From Georhizobium profundi (GTDB lineage: Bacteria > Pseudomonadota > Alphaproteobacteria > Rhizobiales > Rhizobiaceae): a DNA stretch of 64,000 nt. The notes under the pieces were generated by a model. That model saw only the letters and a list, made by a program, of their open reading frames with translations. It did no database searches and was not told the origin of the DNA. Position 1 is the first letter of the stretch. Each line of letters starts with the position of its first letter. Below are positions 17,068 to 26,535 of the stretch, piece after piece. The DNA lies in assembly GCF_003952725.1 (NCBI RefSeq), contig NZ_CP032509.1, forward strand, positions 1,822,001-1,886,000, given 5' to 3'. The position numbers and the translations under genes were made by a program.

Positions 17068-19053
17068 CTATTTGCGCAGAGAGCTCAGCGGCTTCTTCAG
17101 CAATTGCGCACGCAGCGAAATGCCTCCGCTTGTCGGTCTCGGCGGTGCGGTTTCCGGATCCTGCGAGCCCAATGAAGGCTGCGGTTCCCGGTAGCGAGAG
17201 TCATCCATCAGCGATGGCGCCGGTCGTTGCACTTCGCCATGGTGGAGAGGAGCGGGCGATGGAGCCGCGCGGGCCGTGCCATACGCATTGTCGCCGGGCT
17301 GGCTCATCCGGCCGCCGGCATAGGCCGCCGGTTCGCCGGCCTGCGGCAAGAACTCGGGCACCGGGGCACCCGTCAGGCCGGCTGCCTCATTGGTCGACAG
17401 GTTGCGCATGCGCTGAACGATCGTGCGCAGATCGAGTTCGGCTTCTTGCCCATCCTGAGATTTGGTTGAGCCGTTGGCCTTGGGCAGGCTGCGTTCCGGA
17501 ATGCGCTCGAAGATCATGCGCATCGGCACGGCCACAGCCTCACCGAACGCGATCGCCTCGCGATTGCCGATCGAGGAGAGAAAGCTCGTTGTCGACGACG
17601 AGGAATCGGCGATGGCCGAGCGGATGATTTCCTGGTCGCGATCATTGGCAAGCCGCATTGCGAAGACGGTGGAGCACTGCGACAGGATCGTCGGGTCGAG
17701 TTCGCCCGGACGCTGCGTCACGACGCCGAGGCTGACGCCGTATTTGCGGCCTTCCTTGGCGATGCGGGAGATCGCTTGGCGGGTCGGCACGAAACCCAGA
17801 TTGGGATCGGCCGGCACGTAGCGGTGGGCTTCTTCGCACAGGACCAGGATGCGAATGCCGCCATCGCTCCAGAGCGCGATTTCGAAGGCCATGCGGCACA
17901 GCACCGATGCGACGGAATTCACGACTTCCGAGGGAATGCCGGCAAGCTGGAAGCAACTGATTGGCCGGCCATTTCCCGGAATGCGGAAAATATGGCTCAT
18001 CGTCTCCACGATCGTGTCGTTGATCGTGTTGGTGGAGAACATGAAATGAAAGCGCGGATCGTTGATCGCCGACATGATGCGCATCTTCAACGAACGCAGG
18101 TGCGGCTTGTCGCTTCGACCTTCGAGCCGCCCTATGCGCTCGTCGATCAGCGCGAGAAGATCAGCCATGCGGTAAGGCACGGGCGTATCGGCGGTCAGCG
18201 ACGAGCGGTCCGTCGCACGACGGAAAAGGCCATTGTCCGGGCCCCCCCGGAAGGCGCGCTTGGCATCGGGAATGAGTTCGCGGAGAAAATCCATTTCCTC
18301 CGGAATGCCAGGACGGCCGCGGAAGAGAACCTCGGTAAATTCATCAAGCCGGAACAGCCAAAAGGGCAGGTCCAGCGTCTCGGTGTCGATGACGATCGAC
18401 GTATCGGGGAACGCTGCGGCGAACTCATTGTGCGGATCGAGAATGAGAACACGCAGATCGGGCGTCGTCTCGATCGCTTTGGTCAACAGCAGTGACACGG
18501 CGGAGGATTTGCCGACGCCCGTAGTGCCGACGACGGCGAAATGGCGGTTGAGAAGCGAGGGCACGTGCACTGCCGCGTCCATCGTCTCGTCCTGGGTCAG
18601 CTTGCCGATGACAACGCTGTCGCTTCGGCCGCTGTCGTAGATTGCCGCAAGATCGGCAGCACGGATGCGGTGAGCGATCGCGCCGAGATAGGGATAGTTG
18701 GAGATGCCGGCCATGAAGATCGGTTTGTGATCGGGGCTGTTGCGGATCTCGCCAACGAGTTCGACTTCGAAATGCAGGATATTGTCGGCGTCCGACTGCC
18801 AGCATTCGGCGGGCGAATTCATGGAGTAGACGAGCGCGACGATGCGGCTTTCGCCGACGCTGATGGAAATCAGCCGGCCGACCGACCAGAGTTCCGCAAG
18901 CGCGACTTCGCCGTTTTCAGCGATGGCAGAAATCGTGGCCCGGGCGCCATTGCACGAGACGACACGGCCGAGCATTCTTTCTCGGGGATCACCACGGCCT
19001 CGTCGATCCTTGAGCGCGGCATCTTCCATCCGGGGTGTGTGACTGAGATCCAT
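17068..19053 (-). CDS. HerA-type ATP-binding protein (DUF87)
   Basis: A 661-residue P-loop ATPase of the HerA/FtsK group. An N-terminal beta-barrel-like region (residues 20-140, GRVVSCNGARATIS onward) precedes Walker A VVGTTGVGKSSAV (about 175) and Walker B ILVLCEEAHRYVP (about 400), with the arginine/sensor segment LGVVTQRPGELDPTILSQC. The last 130 residues are Pro-rich and disordered in appearance. Archaeal HerA pumps DNA with NurA, but bacterial homologues without a NurA partner have unclear roles, and no nuclease gene is adjacent. ATG 19053 is preferred over a TTG twelve bases upstream. Confidence 0.85.
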   Translation of the reverse strand: MDLSHTPRMEDAALKDRRGRGDPRERMLGRVVSCNGARATISAIAENGEVALAELWSVGRLISISVGESRIVALVYSMNSPAECWQSDADNILHFEVELVGEIRNSPDHKPIFMAGISNYPYLGAIAHRIRAADLAAIYDSGRSDSVVIGKLTQDETMDAAVHVPSLLNRHFAVVGTTGVGKSSAVSLLLTKAIETTPDLRVLILDPHNEFAAAFPDTSIVIDTETLDLPFWLFRLDEFTEVLFRGRPGIPEEMDFLRELIPDAKRAFRGGPDNGLFRRATDRSSLTADTPVPYRMADLLALIDERIGRLEGRSDKPHLRSLKMRIMSAINDPRFHFMFSTNTINDTIVETMSHIFRIPGNGRPISCFQLAGIPSEVVNSVASVLCRMAFEIALWSDGGIRILVLCEEAHRYVPADPNLGFVPTRQAISRIAKEGRKYGVSLGVVTQRPGELDPTILSQCSTVFAMRLANDRDQEIIRSAIADSSSSTTSFLSSIGNREAIAFGEAVAVPMRMIFERIPERSLPKANGSTKSQDGQEAELDLRTIVQRMRNLSTNEAAGLTGAPVPEFLPQAGEPAAYAGGRMSQPGDNAYGTARAAPSPAPLHHGEVQRPAPSLMDDSRYREPQPSLGSQDPETAPPRPTSGGISLRAQLLKKPLSSLRK

Positions 19054-19199
19054 CGTGCCCCGCAACCACTTCGAAAGACTGCAAGCCTAACAACGGGCTG
19101 TTAAGATTTGGTTGTGCCGATTCGTACAGAATGCATGTCTCAGTTTGAAATCCGCGGCGTTCAGTTGACGGTCGCGCAGTTTACGGTTACGAGACGGTC

Positions 19200-19253
19200 A
19201 TGATCAGACATATTCTTATCGTGGTGGGAAGGCGCATGGGCAGGGTGGTGTAA
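19200..19253 (+). CDS. Leader peptide of the ilvB operon
   Basis: A 17-codon frame, MIRHILIVVGRRMGRVV, upstream of acetolactate synthase. Eight of 17 residues are Ile, Leu or Val, the amino acids whose synthesis the operon begins. The stop lies inside a hairpin and is followed by a terminator at 19285-19308, the layout of ribosome-controlled attenuation. I see no strong ribosome binding site, and the peptide is inferred from composition and position. Confidence 0.65.
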   Translation: MIRHILIVVGRRMGRVV

Positions 19254-19308
19254 CCACCCGGCGACAGCCACCCATGCGCAAACGAGGCTCCTCAAGGGGC
19301 CTTTTTTT
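19232..19308 (+). promoter_or_regulatory. Probable attenuator of ilvBN
   Basis: GCGCATGGG (19232-19240) pairs perfectly with CCCATGCGC (19271-19279), enclosing an inner hairpin GGGTGG/CCACCC (19243-19248 with 19254-19259) that covers the leader stop codon. GGGTGG can alternatively pair with a second CCACCC at 19268-19273. Downstream AGGCTCC (19285-19291) pairs with GGGGCCT (19296-19302) and runs into seven T, an intrinsic terminator 55 bp before ilvB. A clean antiterminator to the terminator's left arm was not found by eye. Confidence 0.65.
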
Positions 19309-19363
19309 ATGCCCGGATGCGGGCGGTGAAGCGGACGCAGACGACAGGACGGGAGCGAGACCC

Positions 19364-21187
19364 ATGAACGTAACGACCAAGGACGCGCCGGCGCAGGCGA
19401 CACGGCGACAGGATGCGGCAGGCCAGGAGATGACCGGTGCGGAAATCGTGCTGCAGGCGCTGCGCGATAACGGTGTCGAGCACATCTTCGGTTATCCGGG
19501 TGGTGCCGTCCTCCCGATCTACGACGAGATCTTCCAGCAGGACGACGTTCAGCACATTCTGGTGCGTCACGAGCAGGGTGCCGGCCATGCGGCTGAAGGC
19601 TACGCGCGATCGACCGGCAAGGTCGGCGTCATGCTGGTCACGTCGGGTCCGGGTGCGACGAATGCGGTGACGCCGCTTCAGGATGCGCTGATGGATTCGA
19701 TCCCGCTCGTCTGCATCACCGGCCAGGTTCCGACCACGCTGATCGGTTCGGACGCTTTCCAGGAATGCGATACGGTTGGCATCACGCGTCCCTGCACCAA
19801 GCACAACTGGCTGGTCAAAGACGTCAACGAGCTTGCCAAGGTCCTTCACGAGGCGTTCCGCATCGCCAAGACCGGCCGCCCCGGCCCGGTCGTCGTCGAC
19901 ATCCCGAAGGACGTCCAGTTCGCCAAGGGCACCTACCACGCGCCTTCGCCTGTCATCGAGCAGAAGAGCTACAAGCCGCGCATCCAGGGCGATCTGAACC
20001 AGATCAAGGCGGCGATCGAACTGATGGCCTCGGCCAAGAAGCCAATGCTCTACACGGGCGGCGGTGTCGTCAATTCGGGTCCGGAAGCCAGCCATCTCCT
20101 GCGCGAACTGGTCAAGCTGACCAATTTCCCGATCACGTCGACGCTGATGGGGCTCGGCTCCTATCCCGCGTCCGGCGAGAACTGGATGGGCATGCTTGGT
20201 ATGCACGGCACCTATGAGGCCAACATGGCGATGCATGATTGCGACGTCATGGTCTGCGTCGGTGCCCGGTTCGACGACCGCATCACCGGCCGGCTCGATG
20301 CATTCGCGCCGAACTCCAAGAAGATCCACATCGATATCGACCCTTCGTCGATCAACAAGAACGTCCATGTCGACATCCCGATCCTTGGTGATGTCGGGCT
20401 AGTTCTCGAAGACATGGTGCGGCTGTGGCGGGCGTCTTCCAAGAAGAACGACCCGGAGGCCATGAAGTCGTGGTGGACGCAGATCACGAAGTGGCGCGCG
20501 CGCAACTCGTTGGCCTACAAGCCGAACAGCGACGTGATCATGCCGCAATATGCGGTTCAGCGGCTCTATGAGCTGACGAAGAGCCACGACACCTACATCA
20601 CTACCGAAGTAGGCCAGCATCAGATGTGGGCGGCGCAGTTCTACGGCTTCGAGAAGCCGAACCGGTGGATGACGTCGGGTGGTCTCGGCACGATGGGCTA
20701 CGGCCTGCCGGCAGCGCTTGGCGTGCAGATCGCGCATCCGGACGCGCTCGTCATCGACATCGCCGGCGATGCCTCGGTTCTGATGACGATGCAGGAAATG
20801 TCCTGCGCGGTGCAGTACAATGCACCGATCAAGATCTTCATCCTGAACAATCAGTATATGGGCATGGTGCGCCAGTGGCAGCAGCTGCTGCATGGCAACC
20901 GCCTGTCCAACTCCTATACCGAGGCGCTGCCCGACTTCGTGAAGCTTGCTGAAGCGTATGGCGGCGTCGGCATCCGGGCGGAAAAGCCGGCGGAACTCGA
21001 CGACAAGATCCAGGAAATGATCGACGTCAAGCGCCCGGTCATCTTCGATTGCCGTGTCGCAAACCTCGCCAATTGCTTCCCGATGATCCCGTCGGGCAAG
21101 CCGCACAACGAGATGCTTCTGCCGGACGAAGCCACCGACGAGGCCGTCGCCAATGCCATCAGCGCGGAAGGGCGCTCGCTGGTTTAG
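19364..21187 (+). CDS. ilvB: Acetolactate synthase large subunit
   Basis: A 607-residue thiamine-diphosphate enzyme that condenses pyruvate to acetolactate (valine, leucine) or with 2-oxobutyrate (isoleucine). FGYPGGAVLPIYD (N-terminal), the catalytic Glu in VRHEQGAGHAAEGYARSTG, the FAD-binding middle domain and the thiamine-diphosphate motif GDASVLMTMQEM ending in NNQYMGMVRQWQ are in order. The frame is open 90 bases upstream through the terminator, but ATG 19364 has a GGGAG site. The small subunit gene follows after 60 bp. Confidence 0.96.
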   Translation: MNVTTKDAPAQATRRQDAAGQEMTGAEIVLQALRDNGVEHIFGYPGGAVLPIYDEIFQQDDVQHILVRHEQGAGHAAEGYARSTGKVGVMLVTSGPGATNAVTPLQDALMDSIPLVCITGQVPTTLIGSDAFQECDTVGITRPCTKHNWLVKDVNELAKVLHEAFRIAKTGRPGPVVVDIPKDVQFAKGTYHAPSPVIEQKSYKPRIQGDLNQIKAAIELMASAKKPMLYTGGGVVNSGPEASHLLRELVKLTNFPITSTLMGLGSYPASGENWMGMLGMHGTYEANMAMHDCDVMVCVGARFDDRITGRLDAFAPNSKKIHIDIDPSSINKNVHVDIPILGDVGLVLEDMVRLWRASSKKNDPEAMKSWWTQITKWRARNSLAYKPNSDVIMPQYAVQRLYELTKSHDTYITTEVGQHQMWAAQFYGFEKPNRWMTSGGLGTMGYGLPAALGVQIAHPDALVIDIAGDASVLMTMQEMSCAVQYNAPIKIFILNNQYMGMVRQWQQLLHGNRLSNSYTEALPDFVKLAEAYGGVGIRAEKPAELDDKIQEMIDVKRPVIFDCRVANLANCFPMIPSGKPHNEMLLPDEATDEAVANAISAEGRSLV

Positions 21188-21247
21188 TACAGACTTGATC
21201 GGTAATCGCTTTTTTAGAAATAGCACGGCAGCAAAGAGACCAGCGCA

Positions 21248-21817
21248 ATGAACGCACAGCAGCAACCCACCGGCTCGGCCTATTTCATCCAGAAGGAGAC
21301 CGAGGCGGTTGAGACCCACACGCTTTCGGTACTGGTGGACAACGAGCCGGGCGTTCTCGCGCGCGTCATCGGGCTCTTTTCCGGCCGGGGCTACAACATC
21401 GAAAGCCTGACGGTTTCGGAAACCGAGCATGAGGCTCATCTGTCGCGCATCACGATCGTGACGCGGGGCACACCGCACGTGCTGGAGCAGATCAAGTCGC
21501 AGCTCGAGCGCATCGTGCCGGTCCACGGCGTCAGGGACCTGACGGTACGGGCACGCGAACTCGGCCATGAAAAACCGCTGGAGCGCGAATTGGCGCTTTT
21601 GAAGGTGCGTGGGCGCGAGCAGGACCGCATGGAGGCACTGCGCCTTGCCGATGCGTTCCGCGCGCGTGTCATCGACGCCAATATCGAGCACTTCATCTTC
21701 GAGATCACCGGGCGTGTCTCGAAGATCGAGCAGTTCATCGCCATCATGCGGCCGCTCGGGCTGATGGAAGTCTGCCGCACCGGGATCGCTGCGATGAACC
21801 GCGGTCTGGACGATTGA
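21248..21817 (+). CDS. ilvN: Acetolactate synthase regulatory small subunit
   Basis: A 189-residue protein (also named IlvH). The ACT domain HTLSVLVDNEPGVLARVIGL (residues 24-43) with SGRGYNIESLTV is the valine-binding feedback site. The C-terminal half (ELALLKV, FIFEITGRVSKIEQFI) completes the small-subunit fold. It binds the large subunit, raises its activity and confers valine inhibition. It is downstream of ilvB in the same operon, presumably under the same attenuator. Confidence 0.96.
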   Translation: MNAQQQPTGSAYFIQKETEAVETHTLSVLVDNEPGVLARVIGLFSGRGYNIESLTVSETEHEAHLSRITIVTRGTPHVLEQIKSQLERIVPVHGVRDLTVRARELGHEKPLERELALLKVRGREQDRMEALRLADAFRARVIDANIEHFIFEITGRVSKIEQFIAIMRPLGLMEVCRTGIAAMNRGLDD

Positions 21818-21918
21818 AATGTGGTGCAGCGATCACGGAAGGTGATTGCTGCTTCACCGCTTGGAATTGGACGTGGGAGGCGAGGGGGCGCTAGGCCTTG
21901 CGCTTTCAGGGAGCCGAC

Positions 21919-22512
21919 ATGCCGATCGAGACGTTCATAGCGCTTTCCACCTTCGCATTCGTCTCGTCCATGACGCCTGGGCCGAACAACATCATGCTCA
22001 TGGCGTCGGGCGTCAATTTCGGCTTTCGCCGCACGATCCCGCATATGCTCGGGGTCTGCGTCGGCTTCATGGTCCTGATCATGGCGGTCGGCCTCGGGCT
22101 CGGCACGCTGCTGACCATATTCCCTTGGCTGCACACGGCACTCAAAATCGCGGGCGCCGGCTATCTGTGCTATCTCGCTTGGAAGATCGCATCCAGCCGC
22201 ACCGTGGCGACGGCGGATGGCTCCGCCAAGCCGCTCACCTTCCTGCAGGCCGCGGCCTTCCAGTGGGTCAACCCGAAGGCGTGGGTTGCCTCGGTCTCCG
22301 GCGTTGCCGTCTATACGACGATCGAAGCGCCCTTTCTCTCGATGCTGATCGTCGTGTTCGTGTTTTCGCTCGTCAGCGTGCCGAGCGTGACGGCGTGGAC
22401 GGCGTTCGGCCAGATGCTACGGCAGTTTTTGTCGGACCCTGTCCGCCTGAAATGGTTCAACATTTCCATGGGCATCCTGCTCGCCCTTTCGATCTGGCCG
22501 ATGCTGAGATAG
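21919..22512 (+). CDS. LysE family translocator
   Basis: A 197-residue inner-membrane protein of the LysE/RhtB group with about six membrane segments. The N-terminal signature SSMTPGPNNIMLMASGVNFG (about 15-34) and the WVNPKAW motif near residue 118 are diagnostic. Members export amino acids; proximity to ilvBN might suggest branched-chain substrates, but that is inference. ATG 21919 follows a CAGGGAG site at seven bases; an upstream TTG at 21898 is less likely. Confidence 0.9.
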   Translation: MPIETFIALSTFAFVSSMTPGPNNIMLMASGVNFGFRRTIPHMLGVCVGFMVLIMAVGLGLGTLLTIFPWLHTALKIAGAGYLCYLAWKIASSRTVATADGSAKPLTFLQAAAFQWVNPKAWVASVSGVAVYTTIEAPFLSMLIVVFVFSLVSVPSVTAWTAFGQMLRQFLSDPVRLKWFNISMGILLALSIWPMLR

Positions 22513-22542
22513 CCGCAAAATCGTTCTTCTTGTGTTCTTTTT

Positions 22543-22571
22543 GTCTAGATGATAGTGCTGAACGTCTAGAC
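22543..22571 (+). promoter_or_regulatory. Paired GTCTAGA boxes, probable vapBC operator
   Basis: GTCTAGA at 22543-22549 and the palindrome GTCTAGAC at 22564-22571 begin 21 bp apart, two helical turns, directly before vapB. Antitoxin dimers of type II systems commonly bind such paired repeats to repress their own operon. Confidence 0.55.
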
Positions 22572-22584
22572 GAAGGGCGATGCC

Positions 22585-22830
22585 ATGGCTTTTCACATCC
22601 GCGATCCGAAAACCGATCAGCTCGTGCGGGAGTTGGCCACGAAACGCGGCATCGGCATCACCGAGGCTGTGCGCGAGGCCGTCGAGAACGAGTTGAAGCG
22701 GGAGCGTCAGAAAATTCCCCTCATGGAACGCCTGAAGCCGCTTTTCGACGAGATTGATGCTCTGCCGAAGACCGGACCGGAGCCGGATAAGGCATTTTAT
22801 GATGAGCTGTGGGGCCAGGAGGGCGACTGA
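22585..22830 (+). CDS. vapB: VapB-type antitoxin
   Basis: An 81-residue protein of the Rv0623-like antitoxin family: MAFHIRDPKTDQLVRELATK at the N-terminus forms the DNA-binding strand and helix, GIGITEAVREAVENEL continues it, and the Trp-containing acidic C-terminus (FYDELWGQEGD) is the toxin-binding tail. It should neutralise the adjacent VapC and repress the operon. Its stop codon shares one base with the vapC start (TGATG). Confidence 0.87.
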   Translation: MAFHIRDPKTDQLVRELATKRGIGITEAVREAVENELKRERQKIPLMERLKPLFDEIDALPKTGPEPDKAFYDELWGQEGD

Positions 22831-23219
22831 TGTTCGTGGATGCTTCGGTCATCGTCGCTATACTGGGAAACGAACCGGATCGAGACGAGTTTGTGGGGCG
22901 GCTTGATCAAGCTGTAAGCTGCGTCAGCTCGACGGTCGCTCTGTTCGAGGCTGTTCTCGCCCTTTCCAAACGGCTGGGTGGGCTTGAAACAGCCATTGCC
23001 ATGGTGGATGAATTTGTGAGCCGGCTGAATATGAGCATCGAGAGCGTCGATCGCTCTTTGTTGCCCGGATTGGTGGATGCCCATGGCCGTTTTGGAAAAG
23101 GCTCTGGCCATCCCGCCCGGCTCAACATGGGCGATTGCTTTTCTTACGCGATGGCCAAGCGGGCAGGGATGCCGCTCCTTTACAAGGGCGATGATTTCGC
23201 CCAGACCGATCTTGCCTGA
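22830..23219 (+). CDS. vapC: VapC-type PIN-domain toxin ribonuclease
   Basis: A 129-residue PIN domain. The acidic metal-binding residues are visible in MFVDASVIVAIL (Asp4), FEAVLAL (Glu near 40) and GDCFSYAMAKRAGMPLLYKG followed by DDF near the C-terminus. VapC toxins cut specific RNAs, often tRNAs, when the labile antitoxin is lost. All expected acidic positions are present, so the toxin looks intact. It is coupled to vapB by a one-base overlap. Confidence 0.88.
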   Translation: MFVDASVIVAILGNEPDRDEFVGRLDQAVSCVSSTVALFEAVLALSKRLGGLETAIAMVDEFVSRLNMSIESVDRSLLPGLVDAHGRFGKGSGHPARLNMGDCFSYAMAKRAGMPLLYKGDDFAQTDLA

Positions 23220-23222
23220 TCG

Positions 23223-24350
23223 ATGGAATTTGCACCCCAACAGGACGAAGCCCTCAAGGCTGTCGCGCGCTGGCTGAAGGAAGGCCGCTCGCCGATCTTC
23301 CGGCTCTTTGGATATGCGGGCACCGGCAAGACGACGCTCGCGCGCCATTTCGCCGAGCATGTGGATGGCGACGTGCAGTTCGCCGCGTTTACCGGCAAGG
23401 CCGCGCAGGTGCTGCGCTCGCGCGGCGCTTCAAATGCCAAGACCATCCATTCCTTGATTTATCGGCCCCGCGGCGAGGAAGAAGTCGAGAACGAAGAGAC
23501 CGGCAAGACCTCGATCTCGCCGATGTTTTCCATCAATCGGCAAAGCCCGATCGCGAAATGCGCGCTGATCGTGGTGGACGAATGCTCGATGGTCGACGAG
23601 GCGCTCGGCAAGGATCTGATGAGCTTCGGCGTGCCGATCCTCGTTCTCGGCGATCCCGGCCAGTTGCCGCCGATCACCGGGGGTGGGTTCTTCACCGATC
23701 ACGAGCCGGATTTTCTGCTGACGGAAATCCACCGGCAGGCGCGCGACAACCCGATCATCACGCTCGCCATGCATGTGCGCGAAGGCCGCGAACTGATGCA
23801 TGGCGACTGGGGTACTGCGAAGATCATTTCGAAATCCGATGTGACGACGGATCTCGTGCTTGAGGCCGACCAAGTGCTTCTCGGCGTCAATCGGACGCGG
23901 CGGCGTTACAATCAGCGGCTCCGGGAACTGAAAGGCTTCACGGCGGCTCATCCTCAATCGGGCGACAAGCTCGTCTGCCTGCGCAACGACCAGGCCAAGG
24001 GCTTGCTCAATGGCTCGCTCTGGGCCGTGATGACGTCGTCGAAGGAGACGACCAAGCCCGGCATCAATCTCCTCATCAAGCCGGAAGACGACGATATGGA
24101 TCGTGGCTCCGCCAAGATCCGGCTTCTGAAGGCAGCCTTTGAGGATCCCGACGCGGACATCCCCTGGTCGACGAAGAAGCGCTTCGATGATTTCGACTAT
24201 GGCTATGCGCTGACGGTGCACAAGGCGCAGGGCTCGCAGTGGAACAACGTCGTGCTGTTCGACGAAAGCTTCGCCTTCCGCGAAACCCGCGAGCGCTGGC
24301 TCTACACGGCAATCACACGGGCAGCGGAACGCCTGACGATCGTGCGGTGA
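23223..24350 (+). CDS. RecD-like superfamily 1 DNA helicase
   Basis: A 375-residue single-polypeptide helicase. Motif I FGYAGTGKTTLARHF is near residue 30, motif II IVVDECSMVDEAL near 120, motif III GDPGQLPPI near 143, and motifs V/VI ALTVHKAQGSQWNNV and RERWLYTAITRA lie near the end (UvrD_C_2). It resembles short RecD/Dda-type 5'-3' helicases and lacks RecD2's long N-terminal part. It starts four bases after vapC, a spacing that could mean read-through from the toxin operon. Its stop abuts that of the convergent alkB-type gene with no gap. Confidence 0.88.
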   Translation: MEFAPQQDEALKAVARWLKEGRSPIFRLFGYAGTGKTTLARHFAEHVDGDVQFAAFTGKAAQVLRSRGASNAKTIHSLIYRPRGEEEVENEETGKTSISPMFSINRQSPIAKCALIVVDECSMVDEALGKDLMSFGVPILVLGDPGQLPPITGGGFFTDHEPDFLLTEIHRQARDNPIITLAMHVREGRELMHGDWGTAKIISKSDVTTDLVLEADQVLLGVNRTRRRYNQRLRELKGFTAAHPQSGDKLVCLRNDQAKGLLNGSLWAVMTSSKETTKPGINLLIKPEDDDMDRGSAKIRLLKAAFEDPDADIPWSTKKRFDDFDYGYALTVHKAQGSQWNNVVLFDESFAFRETRERWLYTAITRAAERLTIVR

Positions 24351-25529
24351 TCAGGCTGCGGCCGGTTGTGCGTGCCTGCGCTCATACCAGCTGCGCCATT
24401 TCGGGTCGACGTTCAGTCTCGTCAGGTCACCATCCGCCCAGGCCAGCGCCTTCTTGTCCATGATGGCGAACCAAACGGGCGGGCAGGCGGCAAGCACGAA
24501 GCAGCCGGCGTAGCCGACGGGAAGCCGCGGCAGATCCTCGTAGTCGCGGAGTGCCTGATAGGGTCGCATCGGGTTGGCGTGATGGTCTGAGTGGCGCTGC
24601 AGGTGGAACAGCATCAGGTTGGAGATGATGTGGTTCGTGTTCCAGGAATGACGCGGCTGGCACGGTTCCACACGACCGTCGGGGCGCCTTTGCCGCAGCA
24701 GCCCATAGTGCTCGACATAGTTCGCCATGGTCAGGTGAAACCAGCCGATGGGGTGGTGGAGCAGGAGAAACGGCACCATGATCCAGCCGAACAGCCCGAT
24801 CAGGATCAGCGCGGTCAGCGCCGTGATCGCGTAGCCCTGCAGAACTTCATTTCGCGACGACCACACCGGAAGGCCCTTGCGCGCCAGCCGTTCGCGCTCC
24901 AACGCCCAACCGCGGCGGGCGGTGCCCGGAAGTTCGCGCAGCGCAAAGCGGAAAAGGCTTTCGCCAAGCCGTGCCGACGCCGGATCTTCGAATGTCGCGA
25001 CATGCACATGGTGGCCGCGAATGTGCTCGATGCAGAAATGGCCGTAACCGGTGAGCGCGGTGATGAACCGCGCAGCCCACCGATCGGCGCCGCTGTTCTT
25101 GTGACCGAGCTCATGACCGACGGTAAGCGCTGTGCCCGATGATATGCCAGCGCCGAGCGTTACGAGTAGAAAGGCCCACCAGGGTAGGGTCATCGTGCCG
25201 ATGGCGACCGCTGACAAAAGGAAGCTGGCGTAATAGATAGGGATCGAAAGGTAGAGCAGGACGCGGTAGAAATTGTCCGTCGACAGCTTTTCGACGATCT
25301 CCTTGGGAGGGTTGTTCGGGTCCTCACCGACGATCGTGTCGGCGATGGGCAATACGACGTAATAGAAGACGATGGCGAACGCTGCCCAAGCGAGATTGCC
25401 GGTGAGCATCAGCATCGCGGCGCCAAAGCCCGGGACGATGGGCGCGACGACCGAAATCAGCCAGAGATGGCGTTTCGTGTCCCGGTACTCGATGCCCTCT
25501 CTGCCGTTCCTGCTTGAAACGAAGATCAC
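24351..25529 (-). CDS. alkB: Alkane 1-monooxygenase (AlkB type)
   Basis: About 392 residues, an integral membrane di-iron hydroxylase. The three histidine boxes [14 protein letters not shown] and LQRHSDHH, plus the conserved NYVEHYGL, are all present, and about six membrane segments are visible. It would hydroxylate the terminal carbon of n-alkanes or similar chains with electrons from rubredoxin; no rubredoxin is in the window. No ATG lies near the N-terminus; GTG 25529 follows a GGAGG site at nine bases and is chosen, but the start is uncertain by up to 19 codons. Confidence 0.9.
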   Translation of the reverse strand: MIFVSSRNGREGIEYRDTKRHLWLISVVAPIVPGFGAAMLMLTGNLAWAAFAIVFYYVVLPIADTIVGEDPNNPPKEIVEKLSTDNFYRVLLYLSIPIYYASFLLSAVAIGTMTLPWWAFLLVTLGAGISSGTALTVGHELGHKNSGADRWAARFITALTGYGHFCIEHIRGHHVHVATFEDPASARLGESLFRFALRELPGTARRGWALERERLARKGLPVWSSRNEVLQGYAITALTALILIGLFGWIMVPFLLLHHPIGWFHLTMANYVEHYGLLRQRRPDGRVEPCQPRHSWNTNHIISNLMLFHLQRHSDHHANPMRPYQALRDYEDLPRLPVGYAGCFVLAACPPVWFAIMDKKALAWADGDLTRLNVDPKWRSWYERRHAQPAAA

Positions 25530-25648
25530 GCACGCCACCCTCCGCCGCGATCCGGCAAAAATACGCTGAAACGGTGCGGCAACCAAGCGGGTTGTTGGGA
25601 TGCGATCATCCGACTAAGACACCAAGAAGCAGTGCAGCGGAGCAGCCC

Positions 25649-26395
25649 ATGTCCACCAAGCTTTCGGTCAATCTCAATGCCGTCGCGATGCTGCGCAATC
25701 GGCGCGATTTACCATGGCCGAGCGTCACGCATCTCGGTCGCATCGCGCTTCAGGCCGGGGCGCATGGGCTGACGGTTCATCCGCGTCCCGACCAACGCCA
25801 CATCCGTTTTTCCGATCTGCCGGATCTGCGCGCGCTGATCGATGACGAGTTTCCGGAAGCCGAGTTCAATATTGAAGGCTATCCGACCGACGATTTCCTT
25901 GACCTCGTCGAGCGGATCGAGCCGGAGCAGGTGACGCTGGTTCCGGATGATCCGAGCCAGGCGACGTCCGATCACGGTTGGGATTTTCGCAAGCTGCACA
26001 ATGATTTGGCGCCGATCGTGGAGAGATTGAATCGCAAGGGCATGCAGGTGTCGCTCTTTGCCGATGGCGATGGCGACGAAGAAAGCGTGGCGCTGGCCAA
26101 GGCAACAGGCGCTGCGCGTATCGAGCTTTACACGGGACCCTACGGCGGTTGCCACGATGATTCCGATCGCGCTGCCAAGGAGCTGGAACTGCTTGGAAAA
26201 ACTGCCGATGCGGCGAAGGCGCTCGGGCTCGGCGTCAATGCCGGGCATGATCTGACGGTCGCCAACCTGCCGCCTCTTGTGCGGCGCATTCCCCATCTGG
26301 CCGAGGTCTCCATCGGTCACGGTCTTACCGCGGATGCGCTGGAATACGGCATGAAGGAAACCGTGCGCCGCTTCGTTGAGGCTTGCCGGGGCTAG
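25649..26395 (+). CDS. pdxJ: Pyridoxine 5'-phosphate synthase
   Basis: A 248-residue TIM-barrel enzyme that condenses 1-deoxyxylulose 5-phosphate with 3-amino-2-oxopropyl phosphate, the ring-closing step of vitamin B6 synthesis. [18 protein letters not shown] at the N-terminus, [16 protein letters not shown], the catalytic Glu in these segments, [18 protein letters not shown] and LGVNAGHDL are signatures. The initiation ATG at 25649 sits in a long open frame but begins the conserved part. It is divergent from alkB. Confidence 0.95.
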   Translation: MSTKLSVNLNAVAMLRNRRDLPWPSVTHLGRIALQAGAHGLTVHPRPDQRHIRFSDLPDLRALIDDEFPEAEFNIEGYPTDDFLDLVERIEPEQVTLVPDDPSQATSDHGWDFRKLHNDLAPIVERLNRKGMQVSLFADGDGDEESVALAKATGAARIELYTGPYGGCHDDSDRAAKELELLGKTADAAKALGLGVNAGHDLTVANLPPLVRRIPHLAEVSIGHGLTADALEYGMKETVRRFVEACRG

Positions 26396-26535
26396 CCGAA
26401 AAGGCTTCGATTTGCCTCACGCCTGCCAAATGCTATGAGGCGCCGACGAAAGCCTGCACGCGGTGCGGGCTGCGGTCCAGCGGCCTCATCCTGGTCGCCG
26501 GTCCTTTGCCCGGGACGCCGGAGAACCGAACGCTC

